Assembly: GCF_014805625.2 (NCBI RefSeq)
Contig: NW_023998415.1
Span: 28,213,156-28,277,155 of the forward strand
Source of the DNA: Glossina fuscipes
Taxonomy: Eukaryota > Arthropoda > Insecta > Diptera > Glossinidae
Length of the DNA: 64,000 nucleotides
Direction: 5' to 3'
Made by a program: the position numbers and the translations under genes. Under the pieces are notes generated by a model, which had not been told where the DNA came from, did not search any database, and worked only from the letters and a program-made list of their open reading frames with translations. This document shows, piece by piece, positions 54,413 through 64,000 of this stretch. The number at the start of each line of letters is the position of its first letter. Position 1 is the stretch's first letter.

Positions 54413-54420
54413 AATAATGC
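54202..54420 (+). mobile_element. tRNA-derived SINE with (AAT)n tail
   Basis: An A-box-like TTGGCCGAGTAGG at 54202-54214 and a perfect B box GGATTCGAATCCC at 54247-54259 form an internal RNA polymerase III promoter. They are followed by about 110 bp of unrelated body (TAGTGCTTTAAA, then TCTCTGGCTAAATC) and a long AAT-type tail from about 54359 to 54418. No cloverleaf can be closed around the boxes, so it is not a tRNA gene. The body is shared with the minus-strand copy near 25.4 kb. Target-site duplications were not evident. Confidence 0.7.
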
Positions 54421-55305
54421 AAAGAGTGATGCTCTTCAGGAAACTTTCCGCAATAAAAAATAATTTTTTATTATGTGCTCTACACGCATATGTTCAATAA
54501 AAGGTATCACAATAGGTATGTTTATGAGGTCGAGTGTGCCTATTATAATAATATATAATGAAATATATAGAAACAATTTTATATAGAGATTAACATCTAA
54601 CTGTAGTATAGGCAAAGGCAGTTAGTAATAATTATTCGAAAACATCTATATAAGAATTCCAATCGGCACAAATCGAACGCTCAGTTTGATGTCAAAAATC
54701 GATCATAATCGGTTAAATGCCGAATTGTTTAATATGACGTCATTTACAATCATTATCGTAATAATATTAAATAGTTAGCATTAAATCTGGCGGTAGAGAG
54801 ATAGAGAGGCTTTTGGTTTTATTCTCTTTTTATTTATTTTTTTTTTCTACAATCTTTCCATTTCCCATTTCCGGTTAAGTGCTCGAAACATGTCAATATC
54901 GTTCCTGGATAGTAGCTGTGCTTATAACTATGGACGAAAACAAATAACGAAAAACAAAATCAACTGCTCACGAATAAAGGTAAGAAAAAACGTAACATTG
55001 TGCTGCACTTGCGCGTCCTGTTACCAACTTACCAACACCTAATAGCAGTTACTAATAATCCGATCTGGAGAATGTAATAAATTCGATAGCAATTCAAGCA
55101 ATTTAGTCATCGCCGATTTAAGACTCCGCGCATTTGTTCCACTCTCAGGGAGTCACGATAGCCATTTAGAGAACAACTATCTCACTTACAACTTTTCATA
55201 TAAAATACTAAATTAACTAACTACCGTCTGCTATGTCGAAGATGTCACCTATCAGTTGCAGCTTCACTTCTCGACTATCGAGAATAATTTTCAAGATTTC
55301 CTATC

Positions 55306-55306
<1 letters not shown>

Positions 55307-55343
<37 letters not shown>
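55307..55343 (+). repeat. Poly(T) run of 37
   Basis: Longest homopolymer in the window. Others of 18-33 bases occur, for example 7766-7798 and the A-run near 30250. Confidence 0.9.
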
Positions 55344-55344
<1 letters not shown>

Positions 55345-57224
55345 ATATTTTCTAGCGTAACGATTTGTTTTAGGCATTCATTGCCTTTCGCATCAACGTT
55401 GTACGTATAACTTCGTTTCAAATCGGTACGATGTCGACAAGTTTTTCTACTCAATGAGCAAGAGGTGCCATTATTTAAATGTCTACTCGTCATTACTGGT
55501 TTGGCGGAAGGTAAGTAAAGTCATTTCAAAAAATATATGTTTTAAACGAATCGATCGAAGGTCCGGCCGGTAAAAATATTAGAAAATCTCTGCTTTCTGA
55601 TATTTTTGCTTATTTTACTCCTAAACTACGACAAATATAACGTTAAAAACTAGGCATATATATGTATTTTACACACATATACCAATACCTGCACAAGAGC
55701 CGAAGAAATCCGAGGAGGAAAGTTTCGTGGATATCAACAATCCATAACGCATTCTGAATTGATTTAGATATGATTTTTCTATTGATTTGCAAAGAACCAC
55801 AAGCAGCGGCATCACCAAAAGCCCTGTTGCAAGTTGTAAACATGTCAGGAAAATGACGAGACCATATAAAGCATTTTACTGCTTGCCTTTTCCTTTATGT
55901 TAAACGCATTGTATATATATATATATGTATATATATTTTGTATATATATTTTATAATTTAAAATGAATATTCGTTTCGAGATGTACTTGGTATATACATC
56001 ACCTTATATAACATTTACAGAATATATTTATTATTCATTATTAATCAGAGCAATAAGCTGAGATAATTCTCGTATAAAGTTTCTTATCTTTTACATAAGT
56101 GCTTTTGGTCGCATTATGTCATATAGAAACACCTTACAACATATATTATGTTGAAGGTCTCTACAACGATCATGATAATCGTAGGTGTACCAAAACCAGT
56201 TGGAAAACAGATGCGTAGATAAATGGAAAAGCTCATAAACACGAAAATGGCAAAGCAACAAGAATAGGAGAAACGAAATCATGAAAAGAAGGTGGAACGA
56301 ACAGTTGAAGAATAAGTGCATGGAACGGTCAAATGGAACCGCCATAAAGGCAGTCTTTTAACTGCCTAAACAAAATGTAGATGTTAAGGGATCCCAAAAT
56401 TCATTTCACAATTCTTCAAATTTCTTCCTTTCATAGGCTCTCGTGTTGTGTCGAATCTTTTTTCGCACGATTCTCAGGCTTCTTTCGATGATAACTGTTT
56501 AAATGATTTCGCTTAGAAATCCATGCATAAGCAAAGAGAAGTAAATGATGAATTGTGCCGCGACGCAATATGTAACTTATAGCATATTTTTGCTGTTCCC
56601 TAAACAGACACACACACACACACAAACTCAAGGCAAGCAAACGAAAATCTAGGGATTTAGGAGCAACGTTATTCGGCACAAAACTGCGAAAAGACAAACT
56701 TATGATATTCAAGAATTCTTCAATGAAGTTACAATTTTGAAGTGATTAATATTGAGATACACTTGAGTGACGAAAATGCGTTTTCTATCATTTTGCCTGT
56801 GATTTCAGTTGAAATTACAAAAACTAAGAAAATACCGGAAATCGTTGAAATTCTGCGCCGTATTTACATTTAAAATAAATTCCATAACTTGATCATAGGA
56901 AAAATAAGAAGAACTGAAGTCAAACAAATAAAAATATTATATTCGGTTATCACCGTTGTCCTGAAAAAGACTCAAAAACAAGTAAAAGAATTAAATTTTT
57001 ATAGTCGTTAATAGTGGATGGGCGTGGATGATTTTTTCTATTTTCAGAATAAAAATGGAAACGTATGCGGTTATGAGTAGGAAGCAAAGACACGGACAGC
57101 AAGGGCTTTCACAATTTTTCTTGCCTAGGCGTATGGACATTGTAGGCGTTGTAGTCCTTTCACCGACTTGGATCATTTTCCTTTAGAAATTTGTGGGCGA
57201 ATCTTCACGTTTGTGAGCGGGAGA

Positions 57225-57226
<2 letters not shown>

Positions 57227-57259
<33 letters not shown>

Positions 57260-57290
57260 AACACACACACAAACACACACACACACAAAC
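57227..57290 (+). repeat. (AC)n microsatellite, 5' half of the LINE target site
   Basis: About 32 bases of pure AC followed by CAA-interrupted AC blocks directly abutting the first LINE base. A shorter AC block resumes right after the element's A-rich 3' end at 58500-58511. Confidence 0.9.
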
Positions 57291-58499
57291 ATGCGTATCA
57301 AAGGGTGGCTAAATAAGGTGGGCCTAGAGCTGGCTGAACACAAAACGGAAGTCGTGCTTGTGAGCAGCCGGAAGAAGCTAGAGACGTGCGAGATAAGAAT
57401 CGGGGACCACATTGTGCAGTCAGTCCCCGCGCTCAAATACCTGGGAGTGATAATTGATCATCGCCTCAACTTCAGGCGGCACATTGACTACGTGGCGAAG
57501 AAAGAGGCAGGCATCCAGACGGCATTGGCAAGGATTATGCCAAACGTGGGGGGTCTGAAAGCAGCTAGAAGAAAGATCATAGCCACCGTGGTGACGTCAA
57601 TCATTACGTATGCGAGCCCAGTATGGGCGGATGCATTGACTGTAAAGGCGGCACTCCGAAAATTGGCGGCGATATATCGCCTCAGCGCCCTGCGGCAGAT
57701 TTGCGCATTCCGAACCGTGTCGGAGGAGACGGCGCTAGTGCTAGCTGGCAATCTGCCAGTCGACATCCTTGCCGATGAGATGAGCCGCATCTACCAACGG
57801 CGTCGCGTCAACGATCTCTCCTCGCTAGTTATAAGAGGCGAGGAACGGATGGTCTCGCTAAGGATTTGGCAATCGAGGTGGGAAAGAACGACCAAAGGAA
57901 AATGGACGTTCGTTCTTATCCCTAACATAAGACGTTGGGTCGACAGACGGCATGGAGAAGTAAACTATTACTTAACCCAGCTTCTGACTGGCCATGGCTG
58001 TTTCCGGAAATATCTACACAGATTCGGGCACGACAGTTCGCCTAACTGCCCGGTATGCGAGGATATAGAGGAGGACGCAGAACACGTAATGTCCTACTGC
58101 AGCAGGTTCGAGAATGGAAGGCCTCAAGTGCCACCTAACGAGATAACAAGCGCAATGGTTGGCAGTGCAGCAGCCTGGAACGCCGTAGACGCATTCGCCA
58201 GCAATACGCTCGTGGAGTTGCGACGATTGGAGAGACAACGGGTGGAGAGCAGAGGGAGTGGAAGCCGATAGTGCATTCCACTGAGGTCCCACCATCAGGA
58301 GCGTGCTAGCGACAACCAGCCCCCCCCGAAGTAATACCTAACGGTGGTCCCGCGGGGGAGAGTGGTAGACGAAGTGTGTGTGGGGGGTAGTTTTTAGTAC
58401 GTATGCGCCAGGGATGGCGAATCGTGCATGCTGCTACTAAGACCCAGCAGTATCTTTCGAAGATTTTCTACCTCCAGCTCACAGAGCAAAACAAAAAAA
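57291..58499 (+). mobile_element. 5'-truncated R1-clade non-LTR retrotransposon (LINE) in an (AC)n site
   Basis: The reading frame 57291-58271 begins at MRIKGWLNKVGLELAEHKTE, which is the part of an R1-type reverse transcriptase just after the catalytic YADD region. It contains the conserved KYLGVIIDHRLNF segment, a PVWADAL segment, and a C-terminal Cys/His motif (CPVCEDIEEDAEHVMSYC) typical of R1-clade ORF2 ends. No stop or frameshift is present until TAG at 58271. The 3' UTR is about 230 nt. The DNA is markedly richer in G+C than its surroundings. Endonuclease, ORF1 and most of the RT are missing, so the copy is dead on arrival from 5' truncation but young. Both ends lie in AC repeats: (AC)n at 57227-57290 upstream and (AC)6 at 58500-58511 downstream. 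The open frame extends upstream through the microsatellite as His-Thr codons, which are not element coding. Confidence 0.9.
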
Positions 58500-58524
58500 A
58501 ACACACACACAGCTATTACGGGGT

Positions 58525-58640
58525 TGGACAAATGGGCATGCCTAGGTGCATCTCGAATTTGATACTGGCCAAGATTTTATATACTTCATGGGATCTTGTA
58601 AGCTTGCTTCTACGCCTTATATAGGTATGAAATTTTGATA
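58525..58640 (+). repeat. Possible transposon-derived repeat 3' of the LINE
   Basis: Right after the LINE's 3' AC block lies a stretch with GGACAAATGGGCATGCCTAG, TTTGATACTGGCCAAG and TATACTTCATGGGATC. These resemble a decayed version of a repeat tail widespread in flies. A similar but weaker match lies at about 59030-59100 (CTTCCTTCTGGGCGTTGCA). Identification is tentative. Confidence 0.3.
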
Positions 58641-59628
58641 CACTATATTATTTTATTTATTTATTTATTCTACTTATACAAGAAACTCAATTAAAACAAT
58701 ATGACAGTCGAGTTTATTTGACTTTTAAAGTAAATCTTAGATTATTGTCAACGATTTTATCCATATTCGCACAGATACTACGGCATGGCGCATACAATCT
58801 TCCTTCAAATTTTTGTAGTTTTATGTGCTGTAGTAGTTTAAGTCCTAATGAGCAGAAAATCAATTTTTTTTTTCCTTTTAAAAAATTGACGTATCCTTCG
58901 ATCGATGCGGCTTGTTTGCAACTTTACAATTTTTTTCTAATGTTTCTTGCAAATGTTTTCGCGCTCAGGAGAGTGTCTACAACAGACATTACATTGATGG
59001 ACAAGCAAGCAATCTGATGCTAATTAAGAATATATATATATATATATATGCTTCGTGCGAGCCTCTAAAGCTTCCTTCTGGGCGTTGCAAATAAAATGAA
59101 TATTATATCCCTCGTCTTTCGGTGATGCATACATACATACAAACAAGATCTTATTTACACGCATTCAAAATACTTTTAAAATATTATAATTGTTTGCGGT
59201 CTAGTCTTGTGCATAATCATAATAACATTTGTGAGTATAATTATGACGAGAATATCCTTTTGGTGGCTTTAACTAATCTCAATTAGGGCGTATTGTGAAA
59301 AAAACGCATAAATATTTATAGCTAAATAAAACTATAGCAACAAACCCCATTTATTCCAATTAATTGTCGAGTACAAAAGTGTTATCAATTCTATAAGCTT
59401 CGTATGGTAATAATTTCATTGATGGATTACCAACAGTAGAGACTTATTAAAATTTAACAGCTTTGTAATGGAATTATAACACAAAGACACTTTTGTATGC
59501 GATGCACTTATAAATCCCTTTTTTTTTTTTAATTCAGACTTTTTTCTCTTTTACTGTTCTCCTCTCAACGTACGGTAATTTAAATTTTTAAATAGCTTTT
59601 CGCACATACTATAACGCAGAAACTGTTG

Positions 59629-59635
<7 letters not shown>

Positions 59636-59678
<43 letters not shown>
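59636..59678 (+). repeat. (CT)n microsatellite
   Basis: About 21 CT units with one CG change near the start. Confidence 0.95.
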
Positions 59679-59681
<3 letters not shown>

Positions 59682-60539
59682 CAACGTTAAATCTCGTTTT
59701 AATAAAATATTGTTGTAATACGACAACAATAGCAAAAACAATAATCGCATCGCAACAATGACAATAACAAAACGTAACGCGGCCCGAAAATTTATAGAAA
59801 ATTAATATACTCTGTTGGACAGTCATTTACCGGAAGTGCATGCACTTATATACAAGTGTCCTTGTCATAGCGCTGATAAACTTGTCTACCGTCGAGCTTG
59901 TCTGTCTGATGATTTCATAAAATCATTTTAAAATATGTGCAAAAAGCACGTACATATAAATGAAATGAACACGCACATATGCAACAAATTGCTATTAAAA
60001 AAAAAACAAAAAAAAACAAAACAAAAAAAAAACAAAAAACCCTAAAAGTACACCTAAAAAAATATTTAAAAAGCATTTGAGGAAAGATGAGTGAATAAAA
60101 TGCAGATGTAGTGCATGGCTAGGACAAGCCAGTACTGAATCGTCTGTTAATTTTGTCGCATTCTTAAGCACAGATCATACTATAGAACTTCTCTTTGACT
60201 TTGACTCTTTGACGTTACATCTTAATGTAAAAGTCAATGGTTTACGCCATTAATTCACAAGCACTCAGTAACTTACTCAGTAAATAAGCCACTAAGTCAA
60301 TTATTCCCATGAAATGAATGCAATTCGTACAGATGCATGAAAAAAAGTGGCTCAATATTGGTTTTCAAGGATTGAATTTTTACAAATATACAAGAATACT
60401 ATGAAACAATGTTCATAATACCGGAATATTGATGGCTTATATCGCTTCGTTTCTATTTCAAATTAAAAGTTACGCACTTGAAAGCAAAGAACTTATTACA
60501 TACATAAGACAATACTCAGCATGTTCGTAGCATGATATA

Positions 60540-60935
60540 TATGTTTTGTGAGGAGTCAAAGTCGTCCCACGTTTTGGCCTGACAGCTTCTTCGTCTCTGA
60601 GCGGGGAGTGCTACGCTAAGTTAGGTTAAGAATAGGATTAAGTGAACTACTAGACGGACGACGGGAGATAAGGGAGCCCCAGTCAAAAACATACGTTTCT
60701 GATTGGGATATGATAAGGTTGTCAAAAGGCTACCTTGACCGGAGATGGCTCCAAATGGTCCGTGTCGAGAGACAGACCGGCCCGATCGAACAGGGGAGTC
60801 AGAATCAGCGGAGAACGGAGAACGACATAAGCGCGAATAAGGCGGAAAAACGAAATTCTTTATTAGACACTAATAACAGAGAGTACACTCTGAACTGGCA
60901 AATATTTTGTACAACTTGTACAACCTTGATGTAGA
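60540..60935. other. Unassigned GC-richer segment
   Basis: A compositional island in AT-rich DNA with words such as GACCGGAGATGGCTCCAAAT and GACAGACCGGCCCGATCG. A short plus-strand frame (60710-60934) is open, but there is no family motif I can name. Its composition suggests a transposon or LTR fragment. Confidence 0.35.
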
Positions 60936-61339
60936 TTTATAATTATGTAGTCAATGCTGTCAAATGACTAGAACGAGTTCGCATTGATAAGGAATATAAT
61001 AACTGTAACTTTAATCAATCTACGGTTCTTGTAGTGCGTTCGTACTGTAAAGCGACATTTAACATTTATTGATGAATTGTAAGCGAAGTAAGAGAATGAA
61101 TAAACAAAGTGAAAACTTCTGAAAGATCAAACTATTCTTTAAACATTCAAAGAAAATATAAAATCCTTGCGAGTCAGAGCCTAGTGCCGCTGAGCGTACC
61201 CCAACACCAAGAAATGGGAAAAGGCCTTTACAATATATATATATATATATATATATAGAATGACTATTAACGAATGCGTATGGTTTTTACATATACAGGA
61301 CCAGGCTTCAAGCAAAATCTAGTTTCCAAGTAACAGTTG

Positions 61340-61342
<3 letters not shown>

Positions 61343-61390
<48 letters not shown>

Positions 61391-61400
61391 NNNNNNNNNN

Positions 61401-61455
<55 letters not shown>

Positions 61456-61480
61456 ATCTCTATCTATCTATCTATCTATC

Positions 61481-61511
<31 letters not shown>

Positions 61512-61512
61512 A
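61343..61512 (+). repeat. (TC)n and (TATC)n microsatellite with gap
   Basis: About 48 bases of pure TC before the gap and about 50 after, then TCTATC and TATC units. Longest simple repeat in the window. Confidence 0.95.
61391..61400. other. Assembly gap (10 N) inside a (TC)n tract
   Basis: Ten Ns are embedded in a TC microsatellite running from about 61343 to 61512, with TATC variants at the 3' side. The true tract length is unknown. Confidence 0.98.
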
Positions 61513-62557
61513 ACGTATTGATTTCAGATACGAAGATGCTGAAGGCTCAGGTCGTCCGAATTCGGCGACTGCTTAAGAAAACATAAAGCAAGATTGCACA
61601 AAATCGTCTTGCCTGAGATACCTAAGACTTTAATAATATTAGAAGGCAGTACATTTTCTATTTCGCATGAACATTTCCCCATGAGAAAGCTTCATTCGAA
61701 ATGCTTTTTGATTAGGAACAAAAACATATTTTTTTCAACTGTAATGTAAAAAATACGAATGAAAAAAATGCAAATTGTAGGAGTTAAATATCTTCTTATG
61801 TGCTTCCTAGAGTAAAGTGCTCGTGTCCAGTTCGTAAAATCAAATTTGCATTGACAAACTGAAATATCGCCGCGCCTCCAATCATTTATTTATATCATAC
61901 TTGGCTATATGAAAGATCATTTAAGACAAAAAAAAGGAAGAGCAAAAAAGAACGGCAAAGATGATCCGATTTGTAAAGCAAATATTTCTTAGTCATTGAA
62001 CTGTAGCCAGAGGCGATAATCTCGATTTCATACCCAAGAATATCGCCACAAGAAAGTCGGCCACTTCTACTTTGATCGAAAGTTAAGATATGCATACGAG
62101 ATCAGTCGCCTCCACCCATTAGTATTAAATCTCCAAACATAGAAGCGATTAGTCGACACATTGACAAGTCGATTGACGAAAAACTCCTTCTAATGGCAAC
62201 TTTGGATTCTAAAGTCACGTGAAAACATCTTTCTTACACTTGAATATGAATAAATCTTAAATTTCTCTCAGTGTATTTTACGATTTTCAGTTTAAATTAT
62301 TCATAATTTATATACATAAGTAGCGAGCGAGAAAGAGAGAGAGAAAGAGATGCTGAGTTGGGAGAAAGCCACCATCATAGTGTAAAGTGCTGATTTTAAT
62401 GTGGAAATAATTACATGTTTTATGAAAAACGATCAACATTCGCGTAAGGCAGCAACAGTTACGGTATATTCTCGTCTCGCTTCCAGGCATTATGATTCTT
62501 AAAGTTTATAAGAACATAAAAACAAAAAAAATTAAAAAAAATAAATAAAAAAAACCC

Positions 62558-62589
<32 letters not shown>

Positions 62590-63636
62590 GTATAAAAACT
62601 TTGCTATAAAAAAAAAGAAAAAAAGAGAAAGCACCTTTTATTAAATCTCTTATGAATAATACTCTTCGCATAGACACTGCGGGCCAGCAGCGGAAATATT
62701 GCATTTTATTATTAATTTCTGTAGGCTATACAACATCAATTTTGTTATCCATTATAGAGAGTAGTAGCACTTTAGAGCCATTTATGCTTTATTACGCCGT
62801 TGCTTTAGCTTTGCAAAAATGTTTTTCCCATTTAGGCTGCTGATGCTGCTGCTGCTGTTGCTGCTGTTGTAATAGTTGGCCAGGCATAGTATTCAATTTG
62901 TAGGCAATAAATCACGGACCGTTGATATGTGCTTGACCATATCATGTCCTGATAAATATTTGCTGCTTTAATTAAAAACGTTAACAAGGTTATTACGAGC
63001 ACATCGCCCAACCATTATACATTGGCCGTCTAACCGCAGCCAGTACCGATTGCCTGGTAACGGAAAATACATAAAATGCTTTTACCGCTAAGGCGCGTTA
63101 GCCTGCAAGTGTCGGTTATTATATGCGTGTTATGAACATGCACGAACAACAACATATAACAAACAACAACACGAATAATAGCCGAGTAAAACAAAAGCAA
63201 TTTTTGTTTGATTTTGCATTAACATGTTGCATTACATTGTGTCAACAAGAACCTTTAACCACTTTCACAAACACAAACACAAACGCAGACTTTCTTCTCA
63301 CACCGCGAGACACCATCGGCATATTCACGTACGTACACAGTGCATTTACGGTTGGTTAATTAAAATTGACTTTATATTTGCAAGTGCATATAAATGCATA
63401 TCATAGTAAGTGCATACTTGTAGGCGGTCGGCAAAAAAAAATGCAAATAAATGAAGAGCGGGGCAATCACAGACACTTGTCGGTGGTTTATCAATTTTAT
63501 GAGCTTAGATATGCGGCAAAATCAACAAATTATTGCCCCAAGTATAGGCTGATGCAACGATGATGACGATGATGATATCATTTGTTTTTTTTTTTTTTTT
63601 CATTAGTTTACATTACTTTCAGACTTTATATTATAT

Positions 63637-63675
<39 letters not shown>

Positions 63676-64000
63676 AAAGCCTTGCTTTTATGATTGATAT
63701 TGAGGTAAATAATCGAATAACTAGGAACACATGATTGCCTTTAATCTGGATAATGATGACAGAATCATTAATTTAGTAAAATTCACATGCTTATGATAGA
63801 GAAAGAATTTTTTATCCCCCCCCCTTTTTTTCTGTTTGCTTCGACTCGTAACGAAAGCTCGTAACGAAAACTTCAATTTTTATTTAACTTAATATTTACT
63901 TCTGTTAAATTTTTTGTCCATTTTATCTCGTTAACATTATCGATTCTTTTATAAAAATTGACCATTGGCGGGCAATTTCAATACACATGTGTGTATAGAT
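61513..64000. other. AT-rich DNA to the window end, no gene seen
   Basis: Poly-T near 62562-62590, a (CTG)n patch at about 62838-62870, CAACAA/ACAAAC patches near 63145-63290, and (TA)n at 63643-63672. The 62980-63120 stretch is the least repetitive and includes an RFX-box-like GATTGCCTGGTAAC at 63048-63061. Confidence 0.5.

Larger units (their letters stand above)
47616..57226. other. AT-rich intergenic DNA apart from the SINE-like elements
   Basis: Contains (GAA)n at 48788-48807, a CATCAT patch near 49165-49200, (GT)n at 50947-50965, and TA tracts near 51000 and 52620. Patches at 53220-53880 and 55370-55520 are less AT-rich but show no recognisable motif. Confidence 0.6.

Noticed and set aside
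55275..55493. Possible retroposed transcript ending in a 37-base A tail on the minus strand
   Set aside because: A/T runs of this kind are everywhere in the window, the frame is short, and there is no AATAAA or recognisable parent gene.
57168..57290. Apparent N-terminal extension of the LINE frame with His-Thr repeats
   Set aside because: It is translation of the (AC)n target microsatellite upstream of the element, not element coding.

Overview
The window is AT-rich, repeat-laden eukaryotic DNA. The best reading is an insect, probably a higher fly: introns of the one clear gene are 55-99 nt, a fly-style TATA/Inr/DPE core promoter is visible, and the transposon debris is mariner/Tc1-like plus an R1-clade LINE. 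The fly assignment is inference and the family cannot be fixed from sequence alone. A 10-N assembly gap lies inside a (TC)n tract at 61391-61400.

Gene content is low. The one secure host gene is an intact six-exon BTB-BACK-Kelch gene on the minus strand (22313-24442, 591 residues by my splice model). A second likely gene is a small intronless minus-strand unit: a 94-residue Asn/Ser/Gln-rich protein at 8581-8865, with TATA, Inr and DPE-like elements about 250-280 bp upstream and a 5' leader without any ATG. I found no other convincing protein gene, no rRNA, no functional tRNA and no CRISPR array.

Mobile-element layout, left to right: degraded Tc1/mariner-related transposase (3120-3500, +); mariner C-terminal fragment (10056-10325, +); internally deleted mariner (15809-16449, -); degenerate ~133-bp tandem repeats (about 21600-22140); a dispersed repeat copy (24725-24962); a 5'-short tRNA-derived SINE (25372-25490, -); a Tc1-like fragment abutting a mariner fragment (32215-32910, -); a second copy of the dispersed repeat (39144-39504); a three-copy tandem repeat (41715-42211); a second internally deleted mariner of the same family as the 16-kb copy (47272-47615, +); two tRNA-headed SINE-like elements (48252-48470 and 54202-54420, +); and a 5'-truncated R1-clade LINE with an open C-terminal reading frame, placed exactly inside an (AC)n microsatellite (57291-58499, +).

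The rest is AT-rich intergenic or possibly intronic DNA full of A/T homopolymers and (TA)n, (AC)n and (TC)n microsatellites. The candidate most worth follow-up as a new biological entity is the small intronless gene near 8.6-9.15 kb. The best-defined mechanistic story is the microsatellite-targeted LINE.
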